From assembly GCA_030847615.1 (NCBI GenBank), contig JAUMIR010000001.1, positions 250,111,187 through 250,175,186 on the forward strand: a stretch of 64,000 bases of DNA, read 5' to 3'. Positions within the stretch are counted from its first letter, which is position 1. Every line of letters starts with the position of its first letter. The stretch comes from Gambelia wislizenii. Lineage: Eukaryota; Chordata; Lepidosauria; Squamata; Crotaphytidae. A model generated the notes under the pieces. The model was not told where the DNA came from. It worked only from the letters and a program-made list of their open reading frames with translations, and did not search any database. The position numbers and the translations under genes are program-made. This document shows, piece after piece, positions 55,252 to 64,000 of the stretch.

Positions 55252-58200
55252 GTAGTTGACAATCTGGAAATTCAACACACGGTAGAAATGGGTTGATCCT
55301 ATCCATGAGCCAGGGAAATAGACCACTGCCAGAGAGCTTACCTTCCACCTTTAATTAAAAAGAAGACTCCGCTCCTACTGCCAGTTGCCCTAGGACTACA
55401 GAGCCTAAAAGGAAACATACTGGCTTTTGTCACCCGCTAGAGGATGAAGAGCTACCAGCACTATAAGGAACATGCCCCTTGCTGTCTAGGGAATTTGACC
55501 TAGGTGTCTTTACTGGGCAAAGAATGCTATAGGACAGCCCCCAAACAGGCACAAATTATTCATCCTAGCAGCTAAAAAGACCTGAGGTCATAACTTTCTT
55601 TTGAGAATCTTACTATAGACTCCATTTCTGTGCTTCCAGAAAAGTGAGTGGGGGGCGTTTTGGTTTTACACAGGATAGTCATTATTTACTTCTTTCTTCA
55701 GGGTATTTCTTGTAAGTTGCTTTTGACCCCACCTTTGGGGCCAAGGGAAATGATTCCACAGGAATTCCCTGTATGAACTATGGGCCCATCAAAGCAGAGT
55801 GGGTAGGTGGACTCTCTGTACTCTAGAGCACTTGGTGCATCCATAAAACAATCTTAATTTGCAACAGGGACATTGCCTCATCTTAACTGTCCTTGAATCA
55901 GCTCTGATGTAGTGGCTTTGACCAAGCAGGAAAACTATATTTCATGCCTCCCAGGAAAAGCATCAGGGTGAGGATGAAACCAAGCTGTCCTCATCCATTG
56001 GCCAGAAGTACCGGTATGTTGTTTTAGTGCTTGCATTTCTCTTCCCTCCACTTTCCTTTTTCCTCGTGTGTCATGTCTACCAGATTATGATCCTGTGGGC
56101 AGGGACTATTAACAGTTAGAGAATTTTATTTTGTAAGTGATGGTGGGTCCTGCTTAACTCTCTCTTTAGTTCGAGAAAAAGAATGCCTTTATATATTTCT
56201 GAAAGTTTCCCTTGGGGGATGGTCAGGAGGAAAATGGGCAAATGGCAGAGAGAAGAGAGCAGTGGGCACTGAAATGACTGTTTATGGAGTTTGTTCCTAT
56301 GCAGTCCTAGTTGGTACATGGTACAGTCTAAAATTCCTACCACCTGATGAGTGTTGATTGACCCTACTGTGAAAGGAAGTCCTGGTTTTGTTCTGGTTCC
56401 TAATAAAAATCCCATTACAATTGGCATTAAATGAATCCATTGTTTGCAGCAGCTGAGGTTTATCAAAGGCTTAAAGGATTTGCCAACTGCCTGATTTTGC
56501 ATTGACAGAAAAAAAAATAGGCATTTCTTCCTGTTCCACAGGCTTTTGTGAGTTTCTGCAGTTTTAAAACTGCAGTATCCACCATCATCACCATATTCCC
56601 TGTCTCTACTTAAAGAAGCAAATGTTCTGCATAGCTATTCATGAAAGGACAGGTTATTGATTCTGTGAATTCACACCATGTGAGTAAAGCAGTTGCCTGG
56701 AACTATGGCCATTGATCTAGAAAACCTCCCAGCACAACCTTCACCTGAAAGCTCAGGCAGGAAGGATTACCTCTTGTTGCTCCCCATTATCTTTTCCAAT
56801 GATGCTTCAAGTGAGAAGCAGCCCTTGTGGCCACAAACGTAAACCCTTCCTAGAAGCCCTCCAAAGCCACCTCAAATTCAACTTTTGGAGCAAGTTATCA
56901 CCCTCCCTAACATGGTTCAAAACTGCTGCAAAACTCAGCAGCTTTGCCTTCCACCACCACCATCACCCCATACATGAAATTGCCCAAAAGCAAAATGGGA
57001 GAGGGGGCTAAAAACCAGCCCCAAACAAGTGATACAATATTACTTCCAGTCACAATGGGTGCACCAACATAGCTCTCTGGTGAGGGATGGGAGGGTAAAA
57101 ACTGGGCCCTGCCTCTCCACACTGTCCACCCCTGCTTTAAGTAGTCATTGAGGTTACAAGTGAGACTGGTACCTCACCTCTCCAACACCAAATGAGTTCC
57201 TTTGTGGATTACCTGAGAAAACAATCCAAAGGGTTTGAGGCAGAATCCTTTTTATACAAAGAATGCAATCACCAAATTGGAAGAGCAAAGTCTATTTCAA
57301 ACTCCCAAGCAGAGTGGACTGTGAGGTCAATGTAACAATCTAGAAAAGATAAAATCTGGATGCACAGCTTTTCAGAAATGGTGATGAAGAAAATGATACC
57401 TCTAGAGTGGAATACTAGACTTGTCCCAAAGATCTCTACTGATTAGCCTTTTTTGGGGAGTGGGGACAAACCCTATAGTAAGGAGATTCTAAATAGCTTT
57501 AGGGTTAAGGCCAATAAAGGCCATACAGTCTCTAGCTCTAATTGGCCATAATGCTAAACCAACCATCCATTTAAAATCTTCTTAGGTGGGCTTGTCATCC
57601 CAGTATTTAATATGTGCAAGGTAAGACCAGGGCTTACATGCTCAAAAATCAAGACTTGCTGAACCACCTCCTCAAAGATGCTGGCCCAATTCAGCTTTTG
57701 TTTGTATTTAGGAAAATTGTTTCTGTGAAGTGTTTCTGTGAAGTGCTCCAAGATTTGCTGGTTAAATGTGGTGTTTAGCAGTTTAACTTCATGATAATAT
57801 AGTGGAGTTGCAACTGTATTATAATGTAAGATGCTTAGATTTTATTTTCTTCCATTGGAAATACAAGAGAAAAGAATTCTTCCACTTCCACTGTCTTTCA
57901 CACTCCATGCCAAAGGTAGCGTTGAGAGAATTACTTTTTGATGAGAAAACAAGGCTTGATGGGAGAAAAAGTTAATGTTTGACTAGAGCAGAATGAGTCA
58001 TGTGTGATAGCCATGTACTGTTGTTACCTGCATGTTTGTTTGACCCAGACAGCTTTTTCTATTGCAACACTTCACATCTCCTCTCTCATTCCCTCATCAC
58101 AAAGATTTGGCTTGGAACAAAAACTTGGAACAAGCGCTATTGATGCCAATTAGAATTTCTTCATAGTGTCTATAATTAAGTTAGTTCATTATGCTGTCAC

Positions 58201-58417
58201 CAAAAAAAACACATTATAATGGTCTCTAGCCTCAGGCAGCTTTTAAAAAGGATTAGACAATTCATGGAAGAGCAGGTCAATAAGTGATTATTAGTTATGA
58301 TAGCTCATCAGTGATGATGAGTTATGAAGGTACATTGGCTTTATGTCCTGTTTATGAGGTTACTGTCAGAAAAAAAAAATTATGGCTTCTATGGAGTCTA
58401 TGTGCTTATCAGATGTG
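55252..58417. other. Intergenic stretch without a recognised gene or repeat
   Basis: No splice-consistent exon, no known repeat and no RNA gene were seen. Open frames of up to 128 codons (for example on the minus strand at 56116-56502) show no family resemblance. The stretches 45980-46640, 50420-51680, 52790-53770, 58510-59620, 59850-61215 and 63070-63800 are similar, apart from TAAT-rich 53620-53720. Confidence 0.5.
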
Positions 58418-58505
58418 AAGTTGAAGGCTTTCACAGCTGGCATCCATAGGTTTTCCGTCGGTTTTTCCTCACAGCCCGTAAAAAACCCATGGAAAACCTA
58501 TGTTT
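58418..58505. mobile_element. Penelope-like element terminus, small fold-back
   Basis: GTTGAAGGCTTTCACAGCTG-GCATCCATAGGTTTTCC is the reversed PLE 3' terminus. It is followed by CATGGAAAACCTATG in the opposite orientation: a miniature of the 49.5-50.3 kb arrangement. Confidence 0.6.
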
Positions 58506-59622
58506 ATCAGATGTTTTGATAACAGGTAAGTTCCAGACAAAATGTCTGGCTTCAGATTGCCCTTTCAAATAGGCGTTATATCCAGCCTACATCTCCCTCC
58601 CTCATTGCCATGCTTTTCAGAAGTTACTTCCTGGTATGCCTTCAAGTGGAAATCAATTACAGTGAATAAGACCTGTAGATGGCTCTAGAACACTTCCATG
58701 AATTGCAAAGTCTTGCAGTTTATGAGCCAACTGAGGGGTGGAGTGGTGAGTCTTATTCCTAAAAGTTGGCTGGCATTTTATTAGTGACATCCTCATGCAT
58801 GAATCACACTCTGCATGCAGGGCAAATTATTCACCATAGTGCAATGGATGTATTCTGCTGGCAGAGGTGGAAGCAGAGTTGTGCATACAGCAGAGTTGCA
58901 CATTGGGCTTGTGCATTGAAGTTGCACAATGTGTATTGCGGCTGTGTATTGCAAATCACACATTGCGCAACAGCACCAGTCATTGACATGTATTGTGCAG
59001 TATTCCTATTCAGCTTGGAAGCCGTGGAGTGCTGGCGTAGTGTACCTCCCCATGTGGATACTTACGCAATGCTGAGGGGCTGTTAGATTGCAGCCTAGGT
59101 GTGTAGCTGTACTTGAATTAACTTGCATGTCTCATTTGCATCTGAAAAGAAACCCCCAATGTCTTCTGATTAACAGAATGAATTTTGCATGAACCATATT
59201 GCTAACATAGTTAACACAGAATCTCAATGTCAAATATGCCATTTCATGCAGGTGTCTGTAACAATACCCCAACAGTCACTTCTTGAGGCCCTTAGTTGCA
59301 AGAAGAATTTATATTATAGCTTTGGAAAAAACTAATATCTGGCCTCAACATACCAAGGGATGGAAGATCAGACTGCATTTCTATTGGTCATTTTTGAAGA
59401 TCTGCTCAGCATATAGAGAGACTGTTGTCTAGCACATGAGCTAACAGACTTGAAATTGACCAATCTTGCATATAGATTTGGCTCTCTATGCTTCTCCTTC
59501 CCTTTCACTTTGTGATTGGTGCCTTTGTAGAGTTGTTTAAATGTCACTACTATAAAAACTGTTACAAGACTTACTCAATTAGAAAGTAGAAATAAAGAAA
59601 ACATGATCTTGCCAGTCTTTTT

Positions 59623-59844
59623 TGCTGCTGACACACTGCAGAAATAATGCAGTTTGACATCACTTTTACTGCCTTGGCTCAATGCTATGGAATTCTGGGA
59701 TTTGTAGTTTTGTGAACTATTTAGCCATCTCTGTCAGAGAGTTCTGGTGCCACAGCAAGCTACACATCCTAGGATTCCATAGCATGAAGGCATGGTAGTT
59801 AAAGCAGTATCAAACTGCATTGTTTCTGCAGTGTGGCAACAGCC
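59623..59844. mobile_element. MITE (type A), copy 2
   Basis: Same ends and core as 32829-33048: GCTGCTGACACACTGCAGAA left, CTGCAGTGTGGCAACAGCC right, TGGAATTCTGGGATTTGTAG core and its inverse. Confidence 0.8.
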
Positions 59845-61231
59845 TTTGAAACAGGAAAAAGATGCTTTGGACAAGGTGCAGAGATGGGGAAAGTACGACC
59901 TATAGAGCTGTGTGGCCTGAAGCCTATTTTTGAGTCCCACAGGGGCTCCTCGGCAACTCAATTTTTGTTGTTGTTAAAGACTAACCAAAAATTACGTCCC
60001 TCATACCCTCTAGGGGGCATGAGTAGCTATTTTGCCATGGGGTGGAAGGCTAGGCTGTTTTTCAGGCCCCAGTGGTTGATCCCCAGTTGAAAACAGGCCT
60101 CTCCTGGGCCTAAATCAGACAGGGGAGACAAAAACATGGCAAAATTGACTTCCATTGCCCCTGGGAGGCTTTTAGTGGGGTTTTTAGTCAATTAAAAAAT
60201 TAGAGGTTAAACGGGGTGGGGGACGGAACAATGTGGCTTCCAGTCTGTGGCACTTGCCCACCACTGATTTATAAAGATGTTAGCAAGTCTCAGAGCAGTC
60301 TTTCCATGTCTGGTGGGATCAGGGGGAGACCATGAATGAATCAGGCACACACATAAAGCCAACTGATGCCATATTGCCCCATTTGCCATTTTGACATATA
60401 TATTCCAAATTAATGCCTAAAGCTTATTATCAGAGTCTTATTAACAAGAGTTTCCTGGTTAGGCTGGCCATATTAAGATAGAACATGAGCTGCAATACCA
60501 TATAATATGGGTTTGTAGCTTTGTCCAGTATATCCATATTGTGGATGTGTGTGTATAAAGTGGTGAACAAGTACAGAGTGACGGCAGAGGGGTGGTTTGG
60601 AGTGCTGTTGGGGTGAATGAAGAGCACAGGGGCAGGTAGGGACTTGGGTTTGTCAAAGACAAAAATGGACAGGAGAGAGAAACTAGGTGTAAGGAAAGGA
60701 AAAAGCATATTGAAGCACTTAGTATATACATCTGTAGCAGAATATTCTTTAAGAGAAGCTAAAACCAAGTGTTGACATGCTGCAGGGTGATAAGCAGATG
60801 ATATAATTTATTTAACACCCTGAGACTGTAAACAACAAAGCAATCTTTGTTTCCTTTTCTATGGTCACTACCATGAGAAATAGTTGAGTAACACAACACA
60901 CGTGGTAATACTGGTAAGAGTGAGAGGTGGATCGATGTGAAGATCCTAGTGGCAGCATGACTCAAACTGGAAAACATGCATAGACATTTATGTTTGCCCA
61001 AAGTGGTGAAATGGATCCCTGCAACCTCTTCTGGAGTGCAGGAATTAGGGAAAAGATAATAGCTCCTAGAGAAGGGCAAAGGAATGCCATCATGTCATCC
61101 GTCCCAATTAGGCAGGGACTGTCCCAGTTATTCCTCTCTCATTCCACTTTTTCAGCTGCCTTAAAAAGGTCTCAGTTTCTCTCTCTTCCTCCCACGTTTT
61201 GCCTTTGTCCTCAGTTTACTTCTGTTGCTGC

Positions 61232-62373
61232 TGTTTACAATCTTCTTTAGCACGATGCTCCAAAGGGCTATGGCAGAGCTTGAAGAAGAAGACGGCATCT
61301 ATATACATTACCGTTCTGATGGTAGCTTGTTTAACTTAAGCCGTCTGAGGGCTCACACTAAGACTCTAAACTATCTAGTCTGTGAGCTGCTCTTCGCTGA
61401 TGATGCTGCCCTTGTTGCCCACACAGATGCAGCTCTGCAGCGCCTAACATCCTGCTTTGCAACAGCTGCAGAGCTGTTTGGGCTAGAAGTCAACCTGAAG
61501 AAAACAGAAGTTCTTTACCAGCCTGCACCACAGGACAAACACCACCATCCCCACATTGCCATAGGCAAATCTGTGCTTAAGTCCGTTCAGCAATTCACCT
61601 ACCTGGGAAGCATCATCTCCTCAGATGCCAAGATTGACAAAGAGATCGATCACAGATTAGCAAAGGCATATAGCGCATTTGGAAGACTTCACAAAAGAGT
61701 CTGGAATAATAAACACCTGAGCCAAAGAACAAAAACCAGTGTGTATAGAGCCATTGTACTGTCTATTCTCCTTTATGGATCTGAAACATGGGTCACCTAT
61801 CGCCACCACTTACGACTCCTCGAATGTTTTCATCAGCGCTGTATATGCACAATCCTAAATATACACTGGACTGACTATGGGACGAATGTTGCTGTCCTTG
61901 AGCAAGCAGGGATCACCAGCATTGAGGCCATGATATTGAGAACACAGCTGCACTGGGCAGGGCACGTTTCTAGGATGCAGGACCATCACCTCCCCAAAAT
62001 AGTACTCTACAGTGAACTCGCCATGGCTCAGCATAAGAGGGGCTCTCCAAAAAAGCGATACAAGGACTCCCTGAAACAACATCTCAGGCTCGGCCAAATT
62101 GATCACCAACAATCGTCCGCCCTGGCCTCACATCGGGAGGCATGGAGACGCACAATCCACAATGCTGCAGCCTTATTTGAGAAACGACAATGCAGAAAGA
62201 ATCACAACCCAGAAACATCACCCAAGGAGACCTTCTGCAGTGCTTTCTGCAACCGGATTTGTTTATCTTGGATTGGCCTTTTTACTCATCAGTGCGCTTG
62301 CAGAAAGCACAGGATGAGTCCTTCCTGAATCTTCGTTTGTGAAGAAAATCCAGAGAGAGAGAGAGAGAGAGAG
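61232..62373 (+). mobile_element. 5'-truncated LINE, (GA)n-tailed zinc-finger family, longest copy with open RT C-terminus
   Basis: About 365 codons are open, ending at 62328. The frame covers RT block LLFADDAALVAHT (FADD catalytic motif), LKKTEVLYQP, QQFTYLGSIISSDAKIDKEI, LLYGSETWVTYRHH, RCICTILNIHWTD, QLHWAGHVSRMQDHHLPK and KKRYKDSLKQHL. It finishes with a zinc finger, CNRICLSWIGLFTHQCAC, in which the first ligand is shifted (CSAFC instead of CAFC). RT motif A and everything upstream are missing. The short 3' UTR ends in (GA)n at 62352-62373. Duplication AC-T-T(C/T)TGTTGCTGC is at 61218-61231 and 62374-62387 (13 of 14). The clade within non-LTR elements is not settled. The first codons of the apparent frame lie in host DNA. 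Confidence 0.9.
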
Positions 62374-62689
62374 ACTTTTGTTGCTGCAAACTGAATTCAA
62401 AAAGTTCAGAAGTAGTTTCCATTCAATTAACTCATAAGCGAGGAGAGGAGAGGCGTAATCTTACCCTTCCCTGTAGACTCAGGCAAAGTAAACTGCTGCA
62501 TGTTCTTGCTTATTAATAATCATTGCCATCTTGACCACACTCTGATATTGTTTGGCTGCATGTGTCCCAGTGTCATCCATGAAATGTTGGGTCTGTGCCA
62601 TACAATGGCAAAAATTATATCAAAGGATCAGTGAAAAGGGCCATGTGAGAACTGACAGAATTCTCCATCAGTCCTGGGGCTCTTAACAC

Positions 62690-62841
62690 TTCACAATTAT
62701 AGTGCTATAATTCCACTTTAACTGCTAAGATTCTACTCTGTGGAATACTGGGGTTTATAGTTTGGTGAGGTACTTTGAATTCTCTGCCAGAAAATTCTAG
62801 GTACTCCTCCCTAAATTACAAATCCCAGTGGAATCATAGTA
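62690..62841. mobile_element. MITE (type B), left part
   Basis: CAATTATAGTGCTATAATTC-CACTTTAACTGC and TGGAATACTGGGGTTTATAG as in 13645-13870. The right part is replaced by the Tigger-like element at 62842. Confidence 0.7.
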
Positions 62842-63067
62842 CTGTTGGCCCTCTGTATCCACAGATTTGGCATCCACAGATTCCACCATCCATGGCTTTG
62901 AAAATATTCAAAATAATAAATTTCAAGAAGCAAACCTTGATTTTGCCATTTTATATAAAGGACACCATTTTACTACGTCATTGTATATAATGGGGTGAGC
63001 ATCCACAGATTTTGCTATCCACAGGGGGTCCTGGAACCAAACCCCAATAGACACCCAAGGCCCACAG
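62842..63067 (+). mobile_element. Tigger/pogo-type MITE, uninterrupted copy
   Basis: It begins CTGTTGGCCCTCTGTATCCA and ends GGTCCTGGAACCAAACCCC…AAGGCCCACAG. TA lies at 62840-62841 and 63068-63069. It is the intact relative of 18695-19249. Confidence 0.85.
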
Positions 63068-63807
63068 TATATAACTATGGAGTGTGAATGGGGGCCAGAT
63101 ATGAAGCTAAAACGTATTCCCCTGTACCTAATCACTCTCTGCATAAATAGAGATTACAGAACATTTTTCCTCTAAACTTTTTACATGAAGCCATAGAGAC
63201 TTTATGGCTGGTCAGATGTTCACAGAATATTGAGGCCTTGGAGAAGGTCCTGAGGCTATTTCCATTACCTTCTGTGCTGCTGAAAGTGGGACAATCCTTT
63301 TCCACAAGCTTGTGTGCATCACGCTGTCTCCCATGTGTGGGATAAGGCTGTCCCTTATTCTTTACATCATCTGCATCATCATCTTGCTTTTTAAGGATCA
63401 GTGCAATAGAATTTGTGTGTATTCCCCCAATGCATGCTTACTGCTGTACATATTACTTTAATATGTACTGTTCAACCACACCTCCAGCTTTGCAAGGAGA
63501 CTGCCATGTGGCTCAGTGCTTTTGCTGCAAGCCAATCCAGGAGCCATGTGCTTCAGCCAAAGGCAGTGGAGAAGCTTATTGTGTGCCTCCCAAGTCTTTG
63601 TCTACACAGACTAAGAATGGCAGCTGTTCTTACATCCCTAAGGAAGTAAAACTAAATCTACAAGCCTCCATTCTGGGACTTCTGTCTAACTCCAGAACCC
63701 ATGGCTATAACATCTGGCCAGAATGATTTTGGACTTTCCTTGCTCTGAAAAAAAGTAAATAAATCAGAGTTGATACAAAATCCCTCCCATCTTTGAGGAT
63801 AGTCCTA

Positions 63808-63935
63808 GGGCTCAGTGGCAGAATACACACTTGGCACAGATAACATCCCAGTTTCAACCTAGGTGTTGGTGGCCAGTGAACCACTGTCTATCAGGGAAGA
63901 CTGTTCTGGCTTAAATCTACCCAGGGTTCATGTCA
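63808..63935 (+). mobile_element. tRNA-derived SINE (third family), degenerate
   Basis: TAGGGCTCAGTGGCAGAATA (A box) and CCCAGTTTCAACCTAGG (B box), with a decayed body. Confidence 0.6.
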
Positions 63936-63965
63936 GACAGAGGCAGGATAATTAACAGGGTACAG

Positions 63966-64000
63966 GCAGGTGAGTTAGCGTGGTGTTGTTTGAACATTGG
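63966..64000 (+). mobile_element. Start of a Sauria-type tRNA SINE, cut by the window end
   Basis: GTGAGTTAGCGTGGTGTTGT-TTGAACATTGG matches the SINE head. Confidence 0.55.

Noticed and set aside
56116..56502. 128-codon minus-strand open frame in intergenic DNA
   Set aside because: No recognised domain, no splice context, and composition like its surroundings.
41411..64000. FZD5, the gene next to PLEKHM3 in human
   Set aside because: FZD5 is essentially a single-exon ~580-codon gene; no open frame with frizzled motifs occurs in this window.

Overview
The window looks like squamate (lizard-type) nuclear DNA. It is AT-rich, intron-dominated and crowded with interspersed repeats. The diagnostic set is tRNA-derived SINEs with a Bov-B-type 3' end (Sauria-SINE-like), a second tRNA SINE with an L2-type 3' end, a 5S-rRNA-derived SINE, CR1, L2 and L1 LINE remnants, Penelope-like elements (PLEs), mariner, and several palindromic MITEs. 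No bacterial-style operons, origins or CRISPR arrays are present. The species cannot be named from sequence alone.

Only one host protein-coding gene can be supported. It is the 3' end of PLEKHM3 (pleckstrin homology domain-containing family M member 3) on the + strand. Three exons join in frame with GT-AG introns: 4570-4633 (64 bp), 22848-23005 (158 bp) and 41233-41410 (178 bp, ending in TGA). Together they encode the last ~132 residues: the C-terminal part of the Rubicon-homology (RH) zinc-binding domain and the terminal tail SYQNT. The two introns are 18,214 and 18,227 bp. The first 4.5 kb is the 3' part of the preceding intron, and earlier exons lie to the left of the window. From 41411 onward the window holds the 3' UTR (end uncertain, candidate poly(A) signal near 45943) and then intergenic DNA. 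No second host gene was found.

Layout: 1-4.5 kb holds an L2 LINE with a long reading frame, then a 5'-truncated LINE joined to a mariner fragment. 4.6-22.8 kb (intron) holds SINEs, CR1, L1, MITEs, a LINE nested in a Tigger-like MITE, a repeat-poor stretch at 15.66-16.48 kb that may be conserved regulatory DNA, and a PLE fragment ending about 41 bp before the exon. 23.0-41.2 kb (intron) holds a 5S SINE, SINEs, a hAT MITE with its 8-bp duplication, a CR1 copy, a 65-82-bp GC-rich minisatellite at 36.58-37.10 kb, and a homeodomain-motif-rich stretch at 40.5 kb. 41.4-64 kb holds the 3' UTR and intergenic DNA with CR1, tRNA SINEs, a compound PLE locus at 48.2-50.4 kb, a full-span mariner with TA-flanked inverted repeats at 54.3-55.2 kb, and a 1.1-kb LINE with a 14-bp target duplication at 61.2-62.4 kb.

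The mobile elements form parasite-host pairs. The SINE tails match LINE 3' ends (L2-type tail; Bov-B-type tail), which implies mobilisation by those LINE reverse transcriptases. The richest structure beyond ordinary annotation is the PLE locus: a GIY-YIG endonuclease remnant and a head-to-head fold-back lie between ~110-bp inverted arms, one of which is split by a later SINE. Hammerhead-ribozyme-like core motifs occur in these PLE sequences.
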